Positions 1 to 9,480 of a stretch of 64,000 bases of DNA are shown one piece after another (position 1 is the stretch's first letter; each line of letters begins with the position of its first letter). The DNA lies in contig NZ_VFJE01000045.1 of NCBI RefSeq assembly GCF_006385255.1, forward strand, positions 1-64,000. The letters are read 5' to 3'. Under the pieces are notes generated by a model, which was not told the origin of the DNA, searched no databases, and saw only the letters and a program-made list of their open reading frames with translations. The position numbers were made by a program, and so were the translations under genes. The stretch is from Flavobacterium microcysteis. Lineage in GTDB: Bacteria > Bacteroidota > Bacteroidia > Flavobacteriales > Flavobacteriaceae.

Positions 1-2
1 AC

Positions 3-209
3 ACCAACGTGCTGGTGGGCTACGAGTTCCAAAAAGGGACAGCCACCGTATACGACCTCTCCGGAAGGCAGCTGCAGCACTTCGACATTACCGACCGCAC
101 CGTGCCCGTTGACCTGGGAGGGATGCCCGAAGGGATCTACATCATCGAGATACGCACCAACGTGCAGAACGACTCCGTCAAGGTCGTAAAAGCCATAAAC
201 AAACAATAA
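3..209 (+). CDS. C-terminal tail of a T9SS-secreted protein (5' truncated)
   Basis: The frame is open from the left edge, so only the end of the gene is present. The last ~65 residues show the type A sorting-domain pattern of type IX secretion cargo: YDLSGRQL, then a short acidic strand, then PEGIYIIEI and a terminal basic strand (VKVVKAINK). In this family the domain directs export across the outer membrane and is then removed. The tail ends 12 bases before the first Rhs gene and has the same G+C-rich composition, so it may belong to the same transcription unit. The nature of the passenger domain cannot be seen. The GTG at position 9 is internal, not a start. Confidence 0.75.
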   Translation, partial: TNVLVGYEFQKGTATVYDLSGRQLQHFDITDRTVPVDLGGMPEGIYIIEIRTNVQNDSVKVVKAINKQ

Positions 210-221
210 AAGACACTACAC

Positions 222-3200
222 ATGAAAAAAATATATGCACTTCTTGCGTCCTGCATGTGCCTTTCGGGCTTCGGACAGGACAATTCGACTCTGGGCAAGC
301 TAATGCCCTCCATCACGCGCCCATCGCCTACAGTAGCACAGCTGATGAAAGTCGAGGAATCTACCCTGGACCACTATAACGGCCAGCCGCAGATTGCCGT
401 GCCCCTTTTCAGCACCAAGGCAGGAAACCTTGACGTGGGGCTTACCCTGTCCTATAACAGCTCCGGAATAAGGGTCAGCGAGCAGTCAGGATGGGTAGGA
501 AAAGGATGGAGCCTGGAAGCCGGCGGAGTCATTTCTCGAAGCGTGGTGGACATGCCGGACGAAATCGATACGGAACTCCACAAGGGGACAAACTCCACCG
601 CAAACAAATTCCACAATATCTTTAACCTTGCCGACAACAGCGAGGAACGAAAGGAATTTGTCTACGATGCCCAGTGGGGGAAAAGGGTACGCTACGATAC
701 CAAGACCGACATTTACCAGTTCAGCTTCTTCGGAAGGACCGGGAGATTCTCCTTTACCAAAACCGGAGGGACAGGAAATCTTGTCCCTGTTATCATCGGG
801 AACGACGGGGACTACAAGATAGAGACCCAAATCACAAGCAATCCCCTTCCAAACATGTACCCGAAGGAGATCACCACCTTTATCATTACAGACGATACCG
901 GAAACAGATACTATTTCTCCGCACTGGAAAGAACCAAGAAGAAAGATATCAGCCTGACCTATATGCAGGAGGGATGCGACGACCCGACAGCCCCCATAAC
1001 CGCTCCCGAAATCCAGAAGTTTATCACGGCCTGGCACCTTACCAAGGTAGAGGACACAAACGGGATCAAACTGCTGGATATTTCCTATGACAATAGGCAG
1101 GAGAATCCGGCAAAAACGGAATCCAGGACCGACTACGTGCTTGATAATATAAATACCATACTTCATGATACACAGGACTGCACCAAACACATGAGGTGCG
1201 CCCTTGAACCCCGCAAGATAATAAGCGAGTCCTATAGGGAAATCGACACGAAAAGGATACGCAGGATAAACCTTCCCGACGGGAGCAGTATCCGGTTTAC
1301 CAACACCCGGACACATCCAGAGTACGGGGATCCGGGTTCTTTCCTTACCAATATAAGGGTATACAATACACAGGACACAATTGCCGGCCTTATCCGCACT
1401 TTCGACTTCGTCTATAGCAATACTGCCGGCAGCGGCCCGCTGTTCCTTGACGCCGTCAAGACCAACGGCTCCGACACGGAGCGGTATGCCTTCGAATATT
1501 ACAAGACGGAACTATATCCATTTGGCGCTCCCCCTGAAGAAAGGGATATCTTCGGCTATGCCAATTTCGAGCCTGCCTCTGATGCGGCAAGGACAGGAGT
1601 ACTTACCAAGATTAGCTACCCTACCAAGGGCGTGCGTGAGTTTGAGTGGGAACCGAATACCTACAGCTATCAGGGCAGCAGGCTGCTTACCTTCAAGGAA
1701 ATATTCCAAAACCCGGACAACTACGATGCGACGCCGGTTGAAACAGGCGACACCTATATGAACCAAAACTACTCTAATACTCCGCGCCCCTACACTACCT
1801 TTTCTGTCAGTGTGGAACAGGATGCCGTGACCATAGCTGAGACCTATGCCAATGGGGCGATAAGCACAACATCTCCTAATGCTATTTATATAACCCCCGT
1901 AATGTCCCATCTGGACCATACCGTAGATATCACAAGGGAAGAGCTGGGCTTCCCAATCAACACCGGAGATTATATCAATACCACCATCCATCTCAAGCCG
2001 GGTATCTACAAGGTCTATATGTGGTCTATGAATGCCTCCCTGAACCACGTCAAGATTGGTGGATACGTCCGGATCATGGCAAAGAGACCGAAGCGGCACC
2101 TCAACTGGTTCCTGTACGGCGGGGGCCTCAGGATAAAGGGCACCAAGGACAGGGACAGGAATATAGACCAGGTCGTGAAAGGCTTTGCCTATAATTTCGA
2201 GAATCCGGGTATCGTTCCGACAGACCTTCCCCCATACCCATACCTGGGCGGAGGCACCTATACCCTCTCCTTCTCAAGCGGTTCCCTGGACGGTTCGGAC
2301 AGCCTGGTGAGGGATTACTGGGTCGGCATCAATCCTATCTTTAACCTTCCCCTTATGGGCGGTCAGCCGGAAACGGACCTGACATACCACGTGCTTGAGA
2401 CGCAGAGTGACCTGGATGCACAGCTCCAGAAGGGAAGCTTCATAGGCTACAAGAACGTCTTCGAGTACTTTTACCCTAACGTCCCGCCTTCCAGCGGCCA
2501 GCCTCTTTTCAAATCGAAAATCAAGTATACCTTCGATTCCCCAATAGACTTCCCTTCTATCATAACCGCCTCTTCCCCTCCGTTGCCGATACGCGGGGAC
2601 GAATACAAGCAGTCCAACGTAAGGAAAATCGAATATTTCGGATCGGGCGGGGTTGGCCTTGTGGCATCCGAAGATTTCAAGTACAATTATGATACGGACG
2701 ATATCAGGGCCTTAGTAAAAAAGAACCTGTACTTTATCCCAAATGCAGCCTCTATCTCCGGCTTCTGCCAGCAGGTAAGGGTATTGTATGCGAGTTACCA
2801 GAACCTGAAAAATAACTTTATCACGGGCGACTATTCCCGTGATTGCGACGGAGGCCCTTCAGTCCTGGCTTCCAGTTTCTATATCCGCGACAAGGCGACC
2901 TGCGTGCAGTCCCTGACCTCGAACTACATGTCTGTGGACGACTATCGCTACAGGAGCCAGGTGGTAGAGAGCACCAAGAAGGAATACTTTCCTTCAGGCA
3001 TAGTGGAGACCCAGCAGACTTTTGCCTACAAGCCAGGTTTCAAGAGGCTCCAGGCACAGACATCCACATCCTCTGCCGGACAGCTGCTGGAAACGAAATA
3101 TTTTTATCCTGACGACCCGGAAATGCCAGCAGGCACTACCCCCTACAAGGCAGAGCTCATTGCAAGGAACATGATTGGCGTGCAGTTAAAGACCGAAAGC

Positions 3201-3761
3201 TATAGGAACGGAAGCCAGCTCTCTGCACAGGAAACAAAATACGGCATGTTCACCCTGCCTGCCTCCCCGGCTATCGGCAATGCCCTGCTTCCCCAATCAA
3301 TCCATACGTCAAAAGGCAGCAATCCCCTGGAGAAGAAGCTTACCTTCGACAATTATGACAGCAGAGGCAACATCACCCAGTATACCCAGGACAGCGGCGT
3401 GCCCGTATCCTTTGTCTGGGGTTATGGGAAGACCCTGCCCCTTGCCAAGATAGACAATATGGCCTACGGGGCCATCCCTCCAGGCCTTATCTCAGCCGTA
3501 CAGGGCTATTCAGACGGCACGGCAAACAACGAGGCTTCCCTGCTGTCCGCCCTGGAAGACCTGCGTATTACTGCCTCCGCCTTTGGAGCCATGATGACCG
3601 GATATTCCTACAAACCTATGGTCGGGATATCCGCAACGGTAGACCCAAAGGGCGAGAGGACATACTACGAGTACGATGCCTTCGGAAGGCTAAAGGTAAT
3701 CAGGGACCGAAATGCAAACCTGGTTTCCGAGAACAAATACCATTACAGGACACAAAACTAG
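222..3761 (+). CDS. Large secreted Rhs/YD-repeat family protein (first gene of an Rhs pair)
   Basis: This 1179-residue protein begins with a signal peptide (about residues 1-18, ending LSGFGQ). The middle is Tyr/Asp/Gly-rich beta-strand sequence, with few clear YD repeats until the C-terminus, where YEYDAFGRLKVIRD is a canonical one. In the Bacteroidota such proteins sit just upstream of a DUF6443/Rhs-core partner and are thought to form, with it, the hollow Rhs shell around a toxin tip. That role is inferred from position and repeats. The next gene starts 6 bases after its stop, so the two are surely co-transcribed. Codons are strongly G+C-biased compared with the housekeeping genes of the window, suggesting different ancestry. 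No catalytic domain was recognised. Confidence 0.85.
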   Translation: MKKIYALLASCMCLSGFGQDNSTLGKLMPSITRPSPTVAQLMKVEESTLDHYNGQPQIAVPLFSTKAGNLDVGLTLSYNSSGIRVSEQSGWVGKGWSLEAGGVISRSVVDMPDEIDTELHKGTNSTANKFHNIFNLADNSEERKEFVYDAQWGKRVRYDTKTDIYQFSFFGRTGRFSFTKTGGTGNLVPVIIGNDGDYKIETQITSNPLPNMYPKEITTFIITDDTGNRYYFSALERTKKKDISLTYMQEGCDDPTAPITAPEIQKFITAWHLTKVEDTNGIKLLDISYDNRQENPAKTESRTDYVLDNINTILHDTQDCTKHMRCALEPRKIISESYREIDTKRIRRINLPDGSSIRFTNTRTHPEYGDPGSFLTNIRVYNTQDTIAGLIRTFDFVYSNTAGSGPLFLDAVKTNGSDTERYAFEYYKTELYPFGAPPEERDIFGYANFEPASDAARTGVLTKISYPTKGVREFEWEPNTYSYQGSRLLTFKEIFQNPDNYDATPVETGDTYMNQNYSNTPRPYTTFSVSVEQDAVTIAETYANGAISTTSPNAIYITPVMSHLDHTVDITREELGFPINTGDYINTTIHLKPGIYKVYMWSMNASLNHVKIGGYVRIMAKRPKRHLNWFLYGGGLRIKGTKDRDRNIDQVVKGFAYNFENPGIVPTDLPPYPYLGGGTYTLSFSSGSLDGSDSLVRDYWVGINPIFNLPLMGGQPETDLTYHVLETQSDLDAQLQKGSFIGYKNVFEYFYPNVPPSSGQPLFKSKIKYTFDSPIDFPSIITASSPPLPIRGDEYKQSNVRKIEYFGSGGVGLVASEDFKYNYDTDDIRALVKKNLYFIPNAASISGFCQQVRVLYASYQNLKNNFITGDYSRDCDGGPSVLASSFYIRDKATCVQSLTSNYMSVDDYRYRSQVVESTKKEYFPSGIVETQQTFAYKPGFKRLQAQTSTSSAGQLLETKYFYPDDPEMPAGTTPYKAELIARNMIGVQLKTESYRNGSQLSAQETKYGMFTLPASPAIGNALLPQSIHTSKGSNPLEKKLTFDNYDSRGNITQYTQDSGVPVSFVWGYGKTLPLAKIDNMAYGAIPPGLISAVQGYSDGTANNEASLLSALEDLRITASAFGAMMTGYSYKPMVGISATVDPKGERTYYEYDAFGRLKVIRDRNANLVSENKYHYRTQN

Positions 3762-3767
3762 ACCGCC

Positions 3768-6700
3768 ATGAAAAACACACTATTACCATATATCGCATGC
3801 CTGCTCCTGCCGATTGCCGCACAGTCACAGGACCAGAACTATGTCAGGACCACAGCTTATAAGATAGAGACCTGGGACACCATAGCCTCGCCTACTGCAG
3901 CGCAGGCAGCCGTGCAGATAACCTACCTTGACGGGCTTGGCAGGCCAATGCAGCAGCGCGCCCACAGGCAGTCCGGAACGGGTACCGACCTGGTGACCCA
4001 TTTTGCCTATGATGCTTTCGGGAGGATGGCAAAGGAATACCTACCCTATCCGACACAGTCAGCCTCGCTGGCCTACGATTCTACCGCAGAAGCCGGCGTG
4101 CTGGCCTATTACGTGAATCCACCTGCTCCATCAGCAGCGACAGAGGCCACGGCCAACCCCTACAGTGAGAAGCTCTTCGAGAACTCGCACCTGAACCGCG
4201 TGCTGAAGCAGGCCGCTCCAGGCAATCCGTGGGCATTAGGCTCCGGACATGAGGTAAAGATGGCCTACGACACTAATACGGAAGCCGACGAGGTAAAAAT
4301 GTATACGGCGAACGCCACCTGGAATACCACATCCAAAATCTACGACGTTTCGCTGGTGTCAGGCAACCATGCTCCGGGACAGCTCTACAAGAACGTCACC
4401 AAGAACGAGAACTGGACATCGGGGCTTGACAACACTACGGAGGAATTTACCGACAAGGAAGGGCGTATCGTCCTGAAAAGGACCTACGAGTCCGGGGTAC
4501 GCCATGACACCTACTACGTCTACGACCAGTTCGGCAACCTGTCCTACGTGTTCCCCCCGCTTGCAGACAACCCGCCCACCCAATTGGACGACCTATGCTA
4601 CCAGTACAAGTACGACCACCGCAACAGATTGGCCGAGAAGAAACTTCCGGGAAGGGAATGGCAGCTTATGGTCTACGACAGGCTGGACCGCATAGTGGCT
4701 ACAGGACCTACATCTTCCCCTTTTACCGGCACACTAAAGGGCTGGGTAATTACCAAATACGATCCCCTGGGAAGGGTAGCCTATACCGGATGGTATCAGA
4801 ATACCGATGCACATACGCGCCAGTATATTCAGAATACCTTCAATTCCTGGCCCAACCAGTGGGAAACGAGGACTGCCTCGCAGACGGTCGACAATATTTC
4901 CGTGGGCTATACCAACAATGCATTCCCCACAAGCGGCATGAAGGTGCTTTCCGTCAGCTGGTATGACGACTATGCCTTTCCCGGGGCACCAACCGCTTTT
5001 CCAGATGTGGAAGGGCAGACGGTATTCTACAACAGCACCAAAAGACCGAAAGGGATGCCAACAGGCTCCTGGACAAGAGCGCTCCAGGTGGAACCCTCGC
5101 TCACGGCAGGGGAGCTGGCCTATACACTCTACGATACTAAGGGAAGACCCATCAGCACGAAACTGACAAACTACCTGGGAGGCCACACCATAACCGACAG
5201 AAAACTGGATTTTACCGGAAAGACGGAATATACCGTCACAAAGCACCAGAGGACAAACTCGGATACGGAATTCACTGTACGAGAGGACTTTACCTACAAC
5301 ACACAGGACAGGCTTCTTTCCCATACTCACAAGATTAACAGTCTGCCTGCTGAACTTCTCGCACTGAACAGCTACGACAAACTCGGAAGGCTCTCCTCGA
5401 AAAAAACAGGCGGAAACAACCTGACGGGAAGCTCCTTCTACCAGAAGGTCGACTACAGCTACAATATCCGAGGGTGGCTCAAGGCAATCAATTCCATAGA
5501 CAATTTCGCAACCGATGACGCCGGCACAGACCTCTTTGCCTTTGCCTTGCGCTATGACAATACCGAAGGCATTTATGATTTTTCCCATAGGCCACTATAT
5601 AACGGGAACATTTCAGAAACACGCTGGATGTCCAGGAGCGACGGCAAGGAAAGAAGCTATACGTATACCTATGACGCACTCAACAGGCTCAACAAGGCCG
5701 CCTACTTCAAGGACAGGAACTATACAAAATCCTACGACGAGTCGATGAATTATGACAAAAATGGGAATATCACTCACCTGGAAAGGTTCGGGGAGCTTGA
5801 CTATGAGAGTGTCTCCATACTGATCGACGACCTGGAATATACCTACCTGCCAGGAGGAAACCAGCTGCTGAAAATAAAGGACAATACGCTGCATCCGTCC
5901 GGATTCAGGGACGGGATAGACCGGGAGGCGGAATACAAGCACGACACCTACGGCAACATGATTACCGACGACAACAAGGGCATCGTGGCAATCTACAACC
6001 ACATGAACCTGCCCATTCAGATATCTTTTGTTACGGGAGCAAAAATTACCTATCTTTACGATGCGTCCGGAAAAAAACTGAAAAAGACCGTATGGGACGG
6101 CAGCGACGACACTCCTACCGACTATCTTTCAGGGTTCCAGTACATACATGAAACGCTTGACTTTTTCCCTACCGCAGAAGGCTATGTAAAATATATCCGC
6201 CCTTTAAGGGGAAGGCCGGCAAGATTTAATTATGCCTACAACCTGACGGACCATTTGGGCAATATCAGGATGAGTTACGGCATGGACAATGACAAGGGTG
6301 GATTGGTTATACTCGAAGAGAACCATTACTATCCTTTCGGGATGAAGCATGAAAAATACAATTCTGACAAGTACGAATATGTAGAAATCAGCAAGGAAGA
6401 TGGTGGTTATCTAATCGGTATCGAGCCGTTGGGACCACAGCAGAGGAGGTCGTATCAGTATAAATATAATGGAAAAGAATGGCAGGACGAGATGGGGCTT
6501 AGCATGTACGACTATGGGGCAAGGAATTATGACCCTGCTATCGGAAGGTGGATGAATATTGACCCTCTGGCGGAAAAAATGACACGACATAGTCCTTACA
6601 ACTATGCATTTAATAACCCTCTCAGGTTTGTGGACCCTGACGGGATGCAAGGGCAGGATGTGATTTTTAAAGGTAAAGAAGCCGCCAAAGCATTTGCGCA

Positions 6701-7250
6701 GTTGCAATCATCAACTAACATGGAATTAACAATGGACAGCAAAGGTAAAGTACATACAAATGGAACACCTGAAAATTATAGCGACAAACAATTGTTAGCC
6801 GCTATTAATAGTGAATCAGTAACAGTTGAAGTAACAGCCCATTCAAATCTTCAATCAACTTGGGATGAAAGTGCAACAATTATAACAGACTCTTTTAATG
6901 GTAGCTCAACAAGTGAAGGAAAAACTACATCCTTTATGGAAATTCAAGTCGACGGTGCTGAAAGGTGGGATAAAGCTGTAAAGGGACCAGGAACTGTAGC
7001 TAAACATGCTGTAATAGAGGGATTTTTGGGAGCATTACAAGCAAGGGCTCAAAAGCTTGATTTTGTAGGCCCTGCTACAATTACCGACATGGCAAATAAA
7101 AATAGCGTTTACAGATTTGCACATGATAATGCGCCTTCTCAAAATGGGATATTAACAATTCAGCAATCTGATGGACGTAAAGGACGAGCATATCACAAAG
7201 ACGAAAACGGTAAACAAACTAATATTCAAACATGGCCACAAAAAATGTAA
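3768..7250 (+). CDS. DUF6443/Rhs-core polymorphic toxin with variable C-terminal tip
   Basis: The 1160-residue product has a signal peptide (residues 1-20, ending IAAQSQ) and a DUF6443-like N-terminal region with the LDGLGRPMQQ motif near residue 55. Many YD repeats follow (FAYDAFGRM, YTYDALNRL, YKHDTYGNM). The Rhs-associated core spans about residues 890-960 (YNGKEWQDEMGLSMYDYGAR to FVDPDGM). The remaining ~200 residues match no core and are the variable toxin tip. Base composition drops sharply to AT-rich exactly after DPDGM, the usual mark of an exchanged Rhs tip. The tip carries no toxin motif I can name; it has a polar, basic end (GRKGRAYHKDENGK). Its last 19 bases overlap a lipoprotein gene that is probably its immunity gene. 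Confidence 0.9.
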   Translation: MKNTLLPYIACLLLPIAAQSQDQNYVRTTAYKIETWDTIASPTAAQAAVQITYLDGLGRPMQQRAHRQSGTGTDLVTHFAYDAFGRMAKEYLPYPTQSASLAYDSTAEAGVLAYYVNPPAPSAATEATANPYSEKLFENSHLNRVLKQAAPGNPWALGSGHEVKMAYDTNTEADEVKMYTANATWNTTSKIYDVSLVSGNHAPGQLYKNVTKNENWTSGLDNTTEEFTDKEGRIVLKRTYESGVRHDTYYVYDQFGNLSYVFPPLADNPPTQLDDLCYQYKYDHRNRLAEKKLPGREWQLMVYDRLDRIVATGPTSSPFTGTLKGWVITKYDPLGRVAYTGWYQNTDAHTRQYIQNTFNSWPNQWETRTASQTVDNISVGYTNNAFPTSGMKVLSVSWYDDYAFPGAPTAFPDVEGQTVFYNSTKRPKGMPTGSWTRALQVEPSLTAGELAYTLYDTKGRPISTKLTNYLGGHTITDRKLDFTGKTEYTVTKHQRTNSDTEFTVREDFTYNTQDRLLSHTHKINSLPAELLALNSYDKLGRLSSKKTGGNNLTGSSFYQKVDYSYNIRGWLKAINSIDNFATDDAGTDLFAFALRYDNTEGIYDFSHRPLYNGNISETRWMSRSDGKERSYTYTYDALNRLNKAAYFKDRNYTKSYDESMNYDKNGNITHLERFGELDYESVSILIDDLEYTYLPGGNQLLKIKDNTLHPSGFRDGIDREAEYKHDTYGNMITDDNKGIVAIYNHMNLPIQISFVTGAKITYLYDASGKKLKKTVWDGSDDTPTDYLSGFQYIHETLDFFPTAEGYVKYIRPLRGRPARFNYAYNLTDHLGNIRMSYGMDNDKGGLVILEENHYYPFGMKHEKYNSDKYEYVEISKEDGGYLIGIEPLGPQQRRSYQYKYNGKEWQDEMGLSMYDYGARNYDPAIGRWMNIDPLAEKMTRHSPYNYAFNNPLRFVDPDGMQGQDVIFKGKEAAKAFAQLQSSTNMELTMDSKGKVHTNGTPENYSDKQLLAAINSESVTVEVTAHSNLQSTWDESATIITDSFNGSSTSEGKTTSFMEIQVDGAERWDKAVKGPGTVAKHAVIEGFLGALQARAQKLDFVGPATITDMANKNSVYRFAHDNAPSQNGILTIQQSDGRKGRAYHKDENGKQTNIQTWPQKM

Positions 7251-7633
7251 CCAAAGCTATAGTAGTTATTTGCCTACTAATAGCATCATCATGTAAAGTA
7301 AAAAATAATGACGCAACAGATAGAGTGAGGAGTTATAAAGTAATCACTATTGACTCTATTTCTAACGTTTATATAATACGTGTAAAAGAACAACAGAAAT
7401 ATTTTAAAATTGTTTCTCAAAAAAGCATAGATAGCCCTATAAATTGCAATAAAATTAAAGTAGGTAAAACATATAGTTTTAATCTAACTTCTTTATTTAT
7501 TGAAAGAGAAAAATTACCTGTAAATATTGATGCTGTCGATTTTCAAGGACAAAGCATAGAATTGGAAAAAGACTCAATATATGACATTCATAAATCAGAA
7601 AATTTAAGGGGTTTATGCTTTATCAGAAAATAA
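7232..7633 (+). CDS. Small lipoprotein, probable immunity protein for the upstream Rhs tip
   Basis: This 133-residue protein has a hydrophobic N-terminus followed by a lipobox-like LIASSCKV (Cys about residue 21), so it is predicted to be lipidated and face the periplasm. The mature part is short, Lys/Ile-rich and of no family I recognise. It starts inside the last codons of the Rhs toxin gene in another frame, the tight coupling usual for toxin-immunity pairs, and shares its AT-rich composition. A membrane-anchored periplasmic immunity protein would imply that the toxin acts in the periplasm or on the envelope. That is inference from location only. An intrinsic terminator lies about 185 bases downstream. 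Confidence 0.7.
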   Translation: MATKNVTKAIVVICLLIASSCKVKNNDATDRVRSYKVITIDSISNVYIIRVKEQQKYFKIVSQKSIDSPINCNKIKVGKTYSFNLTSLFIEREKLPVNIDAVDFQGQSIELEKDSIYDIHKSENLRGLCFIRK

Positions 7634-7687
7634 GCCTTTATATAGGATTGGCATGCAACAATCGACTATCTTTCAAGATTCGATAAT

Positions 7688-7908
7688 GTATTAGATGTGT
7701 TGGCTGAAAATATTACAATACCTCTCCATAGGTAATGTATCAGATGTGTTGGTAGTCAATATTTAGATAGTAAAAATTTTGAAAATCAAGCATTTGTAAT
7801 TTTACAACTGAAAAATAAAAAGCAACCTTCGGGTTGTTTTTTTATTATATAATCTTTTAAATCAAATTAAATGGCTTTTAAACCGAGTTCGTGTACCAGA
7901 TGTGTTGG
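7688..7908 (+). repeat. Three copies of an AGATGTGTTGG repeat leading into the transposase gene
   Basis: The 11-mer AGATGTGTTGG occurs near 7693, 7742 and 7898, each time preceded by GTA(T/C)(T/C). The first two copies also share following bases ending in AATATT. The third lies inside the start of the transposase gene, where it encodes the second Cys of the zinc ribbon. The two upstream copies may be partial duplicates of the gene start, or binding or end sites of the element. Confidence 0.6.
7816..7843 (+). terminator. Intrinsic terminator after the Rhs/immunity unit
   Basis: A short stem (GCAACC with GGTTGT) closed by a TTCG-type loop is flanked by an A-run on the left and seven T on the right. 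It would end transcripts coming from the Rhs-toxin-immunity genes, and it insulates the transposase gene that starts 27 bases further on. Confidence 0.75.
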
Positions 7909-8548
7909 TGATTGTGTCAAAATAATAAAATATGGAAAAACAAAATCAGGAAATCAGCGGTTTATTTGCAAGATTTGCGGTAAAACCAAAGTTGAAAAAT
8001 ATATTTATAAAGCATACTGTTCCGAGCTTAACGATGGCATTGTCCTGTTCACCAAGGAAGGACTTGGCATTAGGAGTACAGCCAGAGTATTGAAAATATC
8101 CACAACGACTTTGTTGAGAAGGATTGTATCGATTGCCCAAAATATAAAGCAGCCAATAATTTCAATGAATAAGATTTACGAAGTCGATGAAATAAAAACC
8201 TATATAAGACGAAAAGACAAGCTGATATGGATTGTTTATGCTCTGGAAAGAGAAACAAGGAAAATAATCAATTTTCATATTGGACGCAGGACTAATAATA
8301 CCTTGAATGTGGTTTTGAAATCCGTTACGATTTCTAATCCATTAGCTGTTTTTACCGATAAACTGAAGCATTATAGATATCTTATTGATAAAAAGGTTCA
8401 TAAGACAAAAAGATTCGGAACCAATCACATTGAACGAATGAATCTTTCATTACGGACACATCTTAAAAGATTGAATAGGAGAACGATTTGTTTTTCCAGA
8501 AGCAAGCTGGTTTTAGTATCTATTTTGAAGATTTACTTTTGGATTTGA
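7871..8548 (+). CDS. IS1-family transposase (InsA-like zinc ribbon fused to DDE domain)
   Basis: The 225-residue protein starts with a CxxC...CxxC zinc ribbon (CTRC near residue 8, CKIC near residue 35), followed by an HTH segment (STARVLKISTTTLLRRI). The catalytic region shows EVDEIKTYI (first Asp), VFTDKLKHY (second Asp) and HIERMNLSLRTHLKRLNRRT (Glu). This matches IS1 transposases of the single-frame type common in flavobacteria; the classical IS1 makes the same protein by a frameshift. The length is normal, so it may be active. It separates the first Rhs/immunity pair from the orphan tip and could have helped move it. Confidence 0.88.
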   Translation: MAFKPSSCTRCVGDCVKIIKYGKTKSGNQRFICKICGKTKVEKYIYKAYCSELNDGIVLFTKEGLGIRSTARVLKISTTTLLRRIVSIAQNIKQPIISMNKIYEVDEIKTYIRRKDKLIWIVYALERETRKIINFHIGRRTNNTLNVVLKSVTISNPLAVFTDKLKHYRYLIDKKVHKTKRFGTNHIERMNLSLRTHLKRLNRRTICFSRSKLVLVSILKIYFWI

Positions 8549-8583
8549 GTTTTTAAATGGTAAGTTTATCTTTTTAAAATTAG

Positions 8584-9474
8584 GTTCTTAAAATACTTGT
8601 AAAACCTCATAAGTATAAGTACAACGGGAAGGAGTTCCAGGATGAGCTGGGGCTAAACTTTTACGATTACGCCGCTAGGAATTATAACCCTACGCTTGGA
8701 AGATGGATGAATATTGACCCGTTGGCGGAGAAGTCAAGAAGATGGTCGCCTTATAGCTATGTTTACAATAGCCCGTTGCGATTCATAGACCCCGATGGGA
8801 TGCAAGCAATAGCAGTAGATGGCGATGATACATATATTTATAAAAATGCTCAAGGGAAAGTCACTAAGACCGAGGTTGTAAATACAGGGAAAGATACACC
8901 TAATAGACTATTTGTTCAGGACGCATCGGCAACTGAGAGTACTGAAAATAGAAAAGAACATGATGGTTCTTATTTTCAGATAGAAATGATACCTTCTAAT
9001 CAATATACTGAGGCTGATTACGAATCAGGATTCTTTGGAAGTAGTCAATTTGACAAAGACAGAAATGCTTATATAAATAATGGTGGCGATTATTCGGATA
9101 AAAATTATTTGCAAAGGTTAGGGACAAGTTTAGCTGATGACCCTGTCACTATTTCAGATTTAAGTATCTTGTTAATGCCGCGAGGAGGAAAAGGAGGTAA
9201 AGAAGGTCCAGGTGGTTCATTAGGAGCTTAAGAAAAAGCTATTCAATACACATACGCCCCAAGGGTAAGACAAAGAGGAGTTGAAGACCCTGTTAGCCAT
9301 AATTTCCCTTACAGCTTTGATAAACATATATTAGAAACAACTGCCATTCCAAAATCTAACGGTTATAATATATATCAATTACCTGGTACTATGAATGGGA
9401 AAAATGGTGTTTTTGAAATTGGTGTGAATAGTAAAAATGTTATTGACCACAGATTTTTTAGACCTACAAAATAA
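8584..9474 (+). pseudogene. Orphan Rhs core plus toxin tip, interrupted by an in-frame TAA
   Basis: The frame is open from 8584 with no start of its own. From 8608 it encodes an Rhs core ([20 protein letters not shown] to FIDPDGM) homologous to the core of the full-length gene upstream. A different, AT-rich tip follows. A TAA at 9229-9231 stops it, but the same frame continues open to a TAA at 9472-9474. That continuation encodes about 80 plausible residues, including SHNFPYSFDKHI, NGYNIYQLPGTMNGKNGVFE and VIDHRFFRP. I read this as one toxin tip of about 250 residues split by a nonsense change. The conserved-looking His/Arg-rich end suggests a nuclease-type toxin, but no family is assigned. 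An ATG at 8707 could start a short product, but it would lack the toxin end. Confidence 0.75.
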
Positions 9475-9480
9475 TTAATT

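Larger units (their letters stand above)
7800..8604 (+). mobile_element. IS1-family-like insertion sequence, ends uncertain
   Basis: The element is defined by the IS1-type transposase gene at 7871-8548. The only inverted pair I found at plausible positions is the 8-mer TTTTACAA (7800-7807) with TTGTAAAA (8597-8604). It would give an element of about 805 bp, in the usual IS1 size range. No matching target duplication is visible outside it, so the boundaries are tentative. The right end would abut the orphan Rhs core fragment. Confidence 0.4.

Noticed and set aside
486..1316. Long open frame on the minus strand inside the first Rhs gene (276 codons), plus similar ones at 1512-2099 and 4734-5588.
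   Set aside because: They are mirror frames of a G+C-biased gene, with improbable Cys/Val/Gly-rich products and no start context.
7731..7760. GGTAATGTATCAGATGTGTTGG as the left IS1-type end.
   Set aside because: No inverted counterpart is found to the right of the transposase gene.
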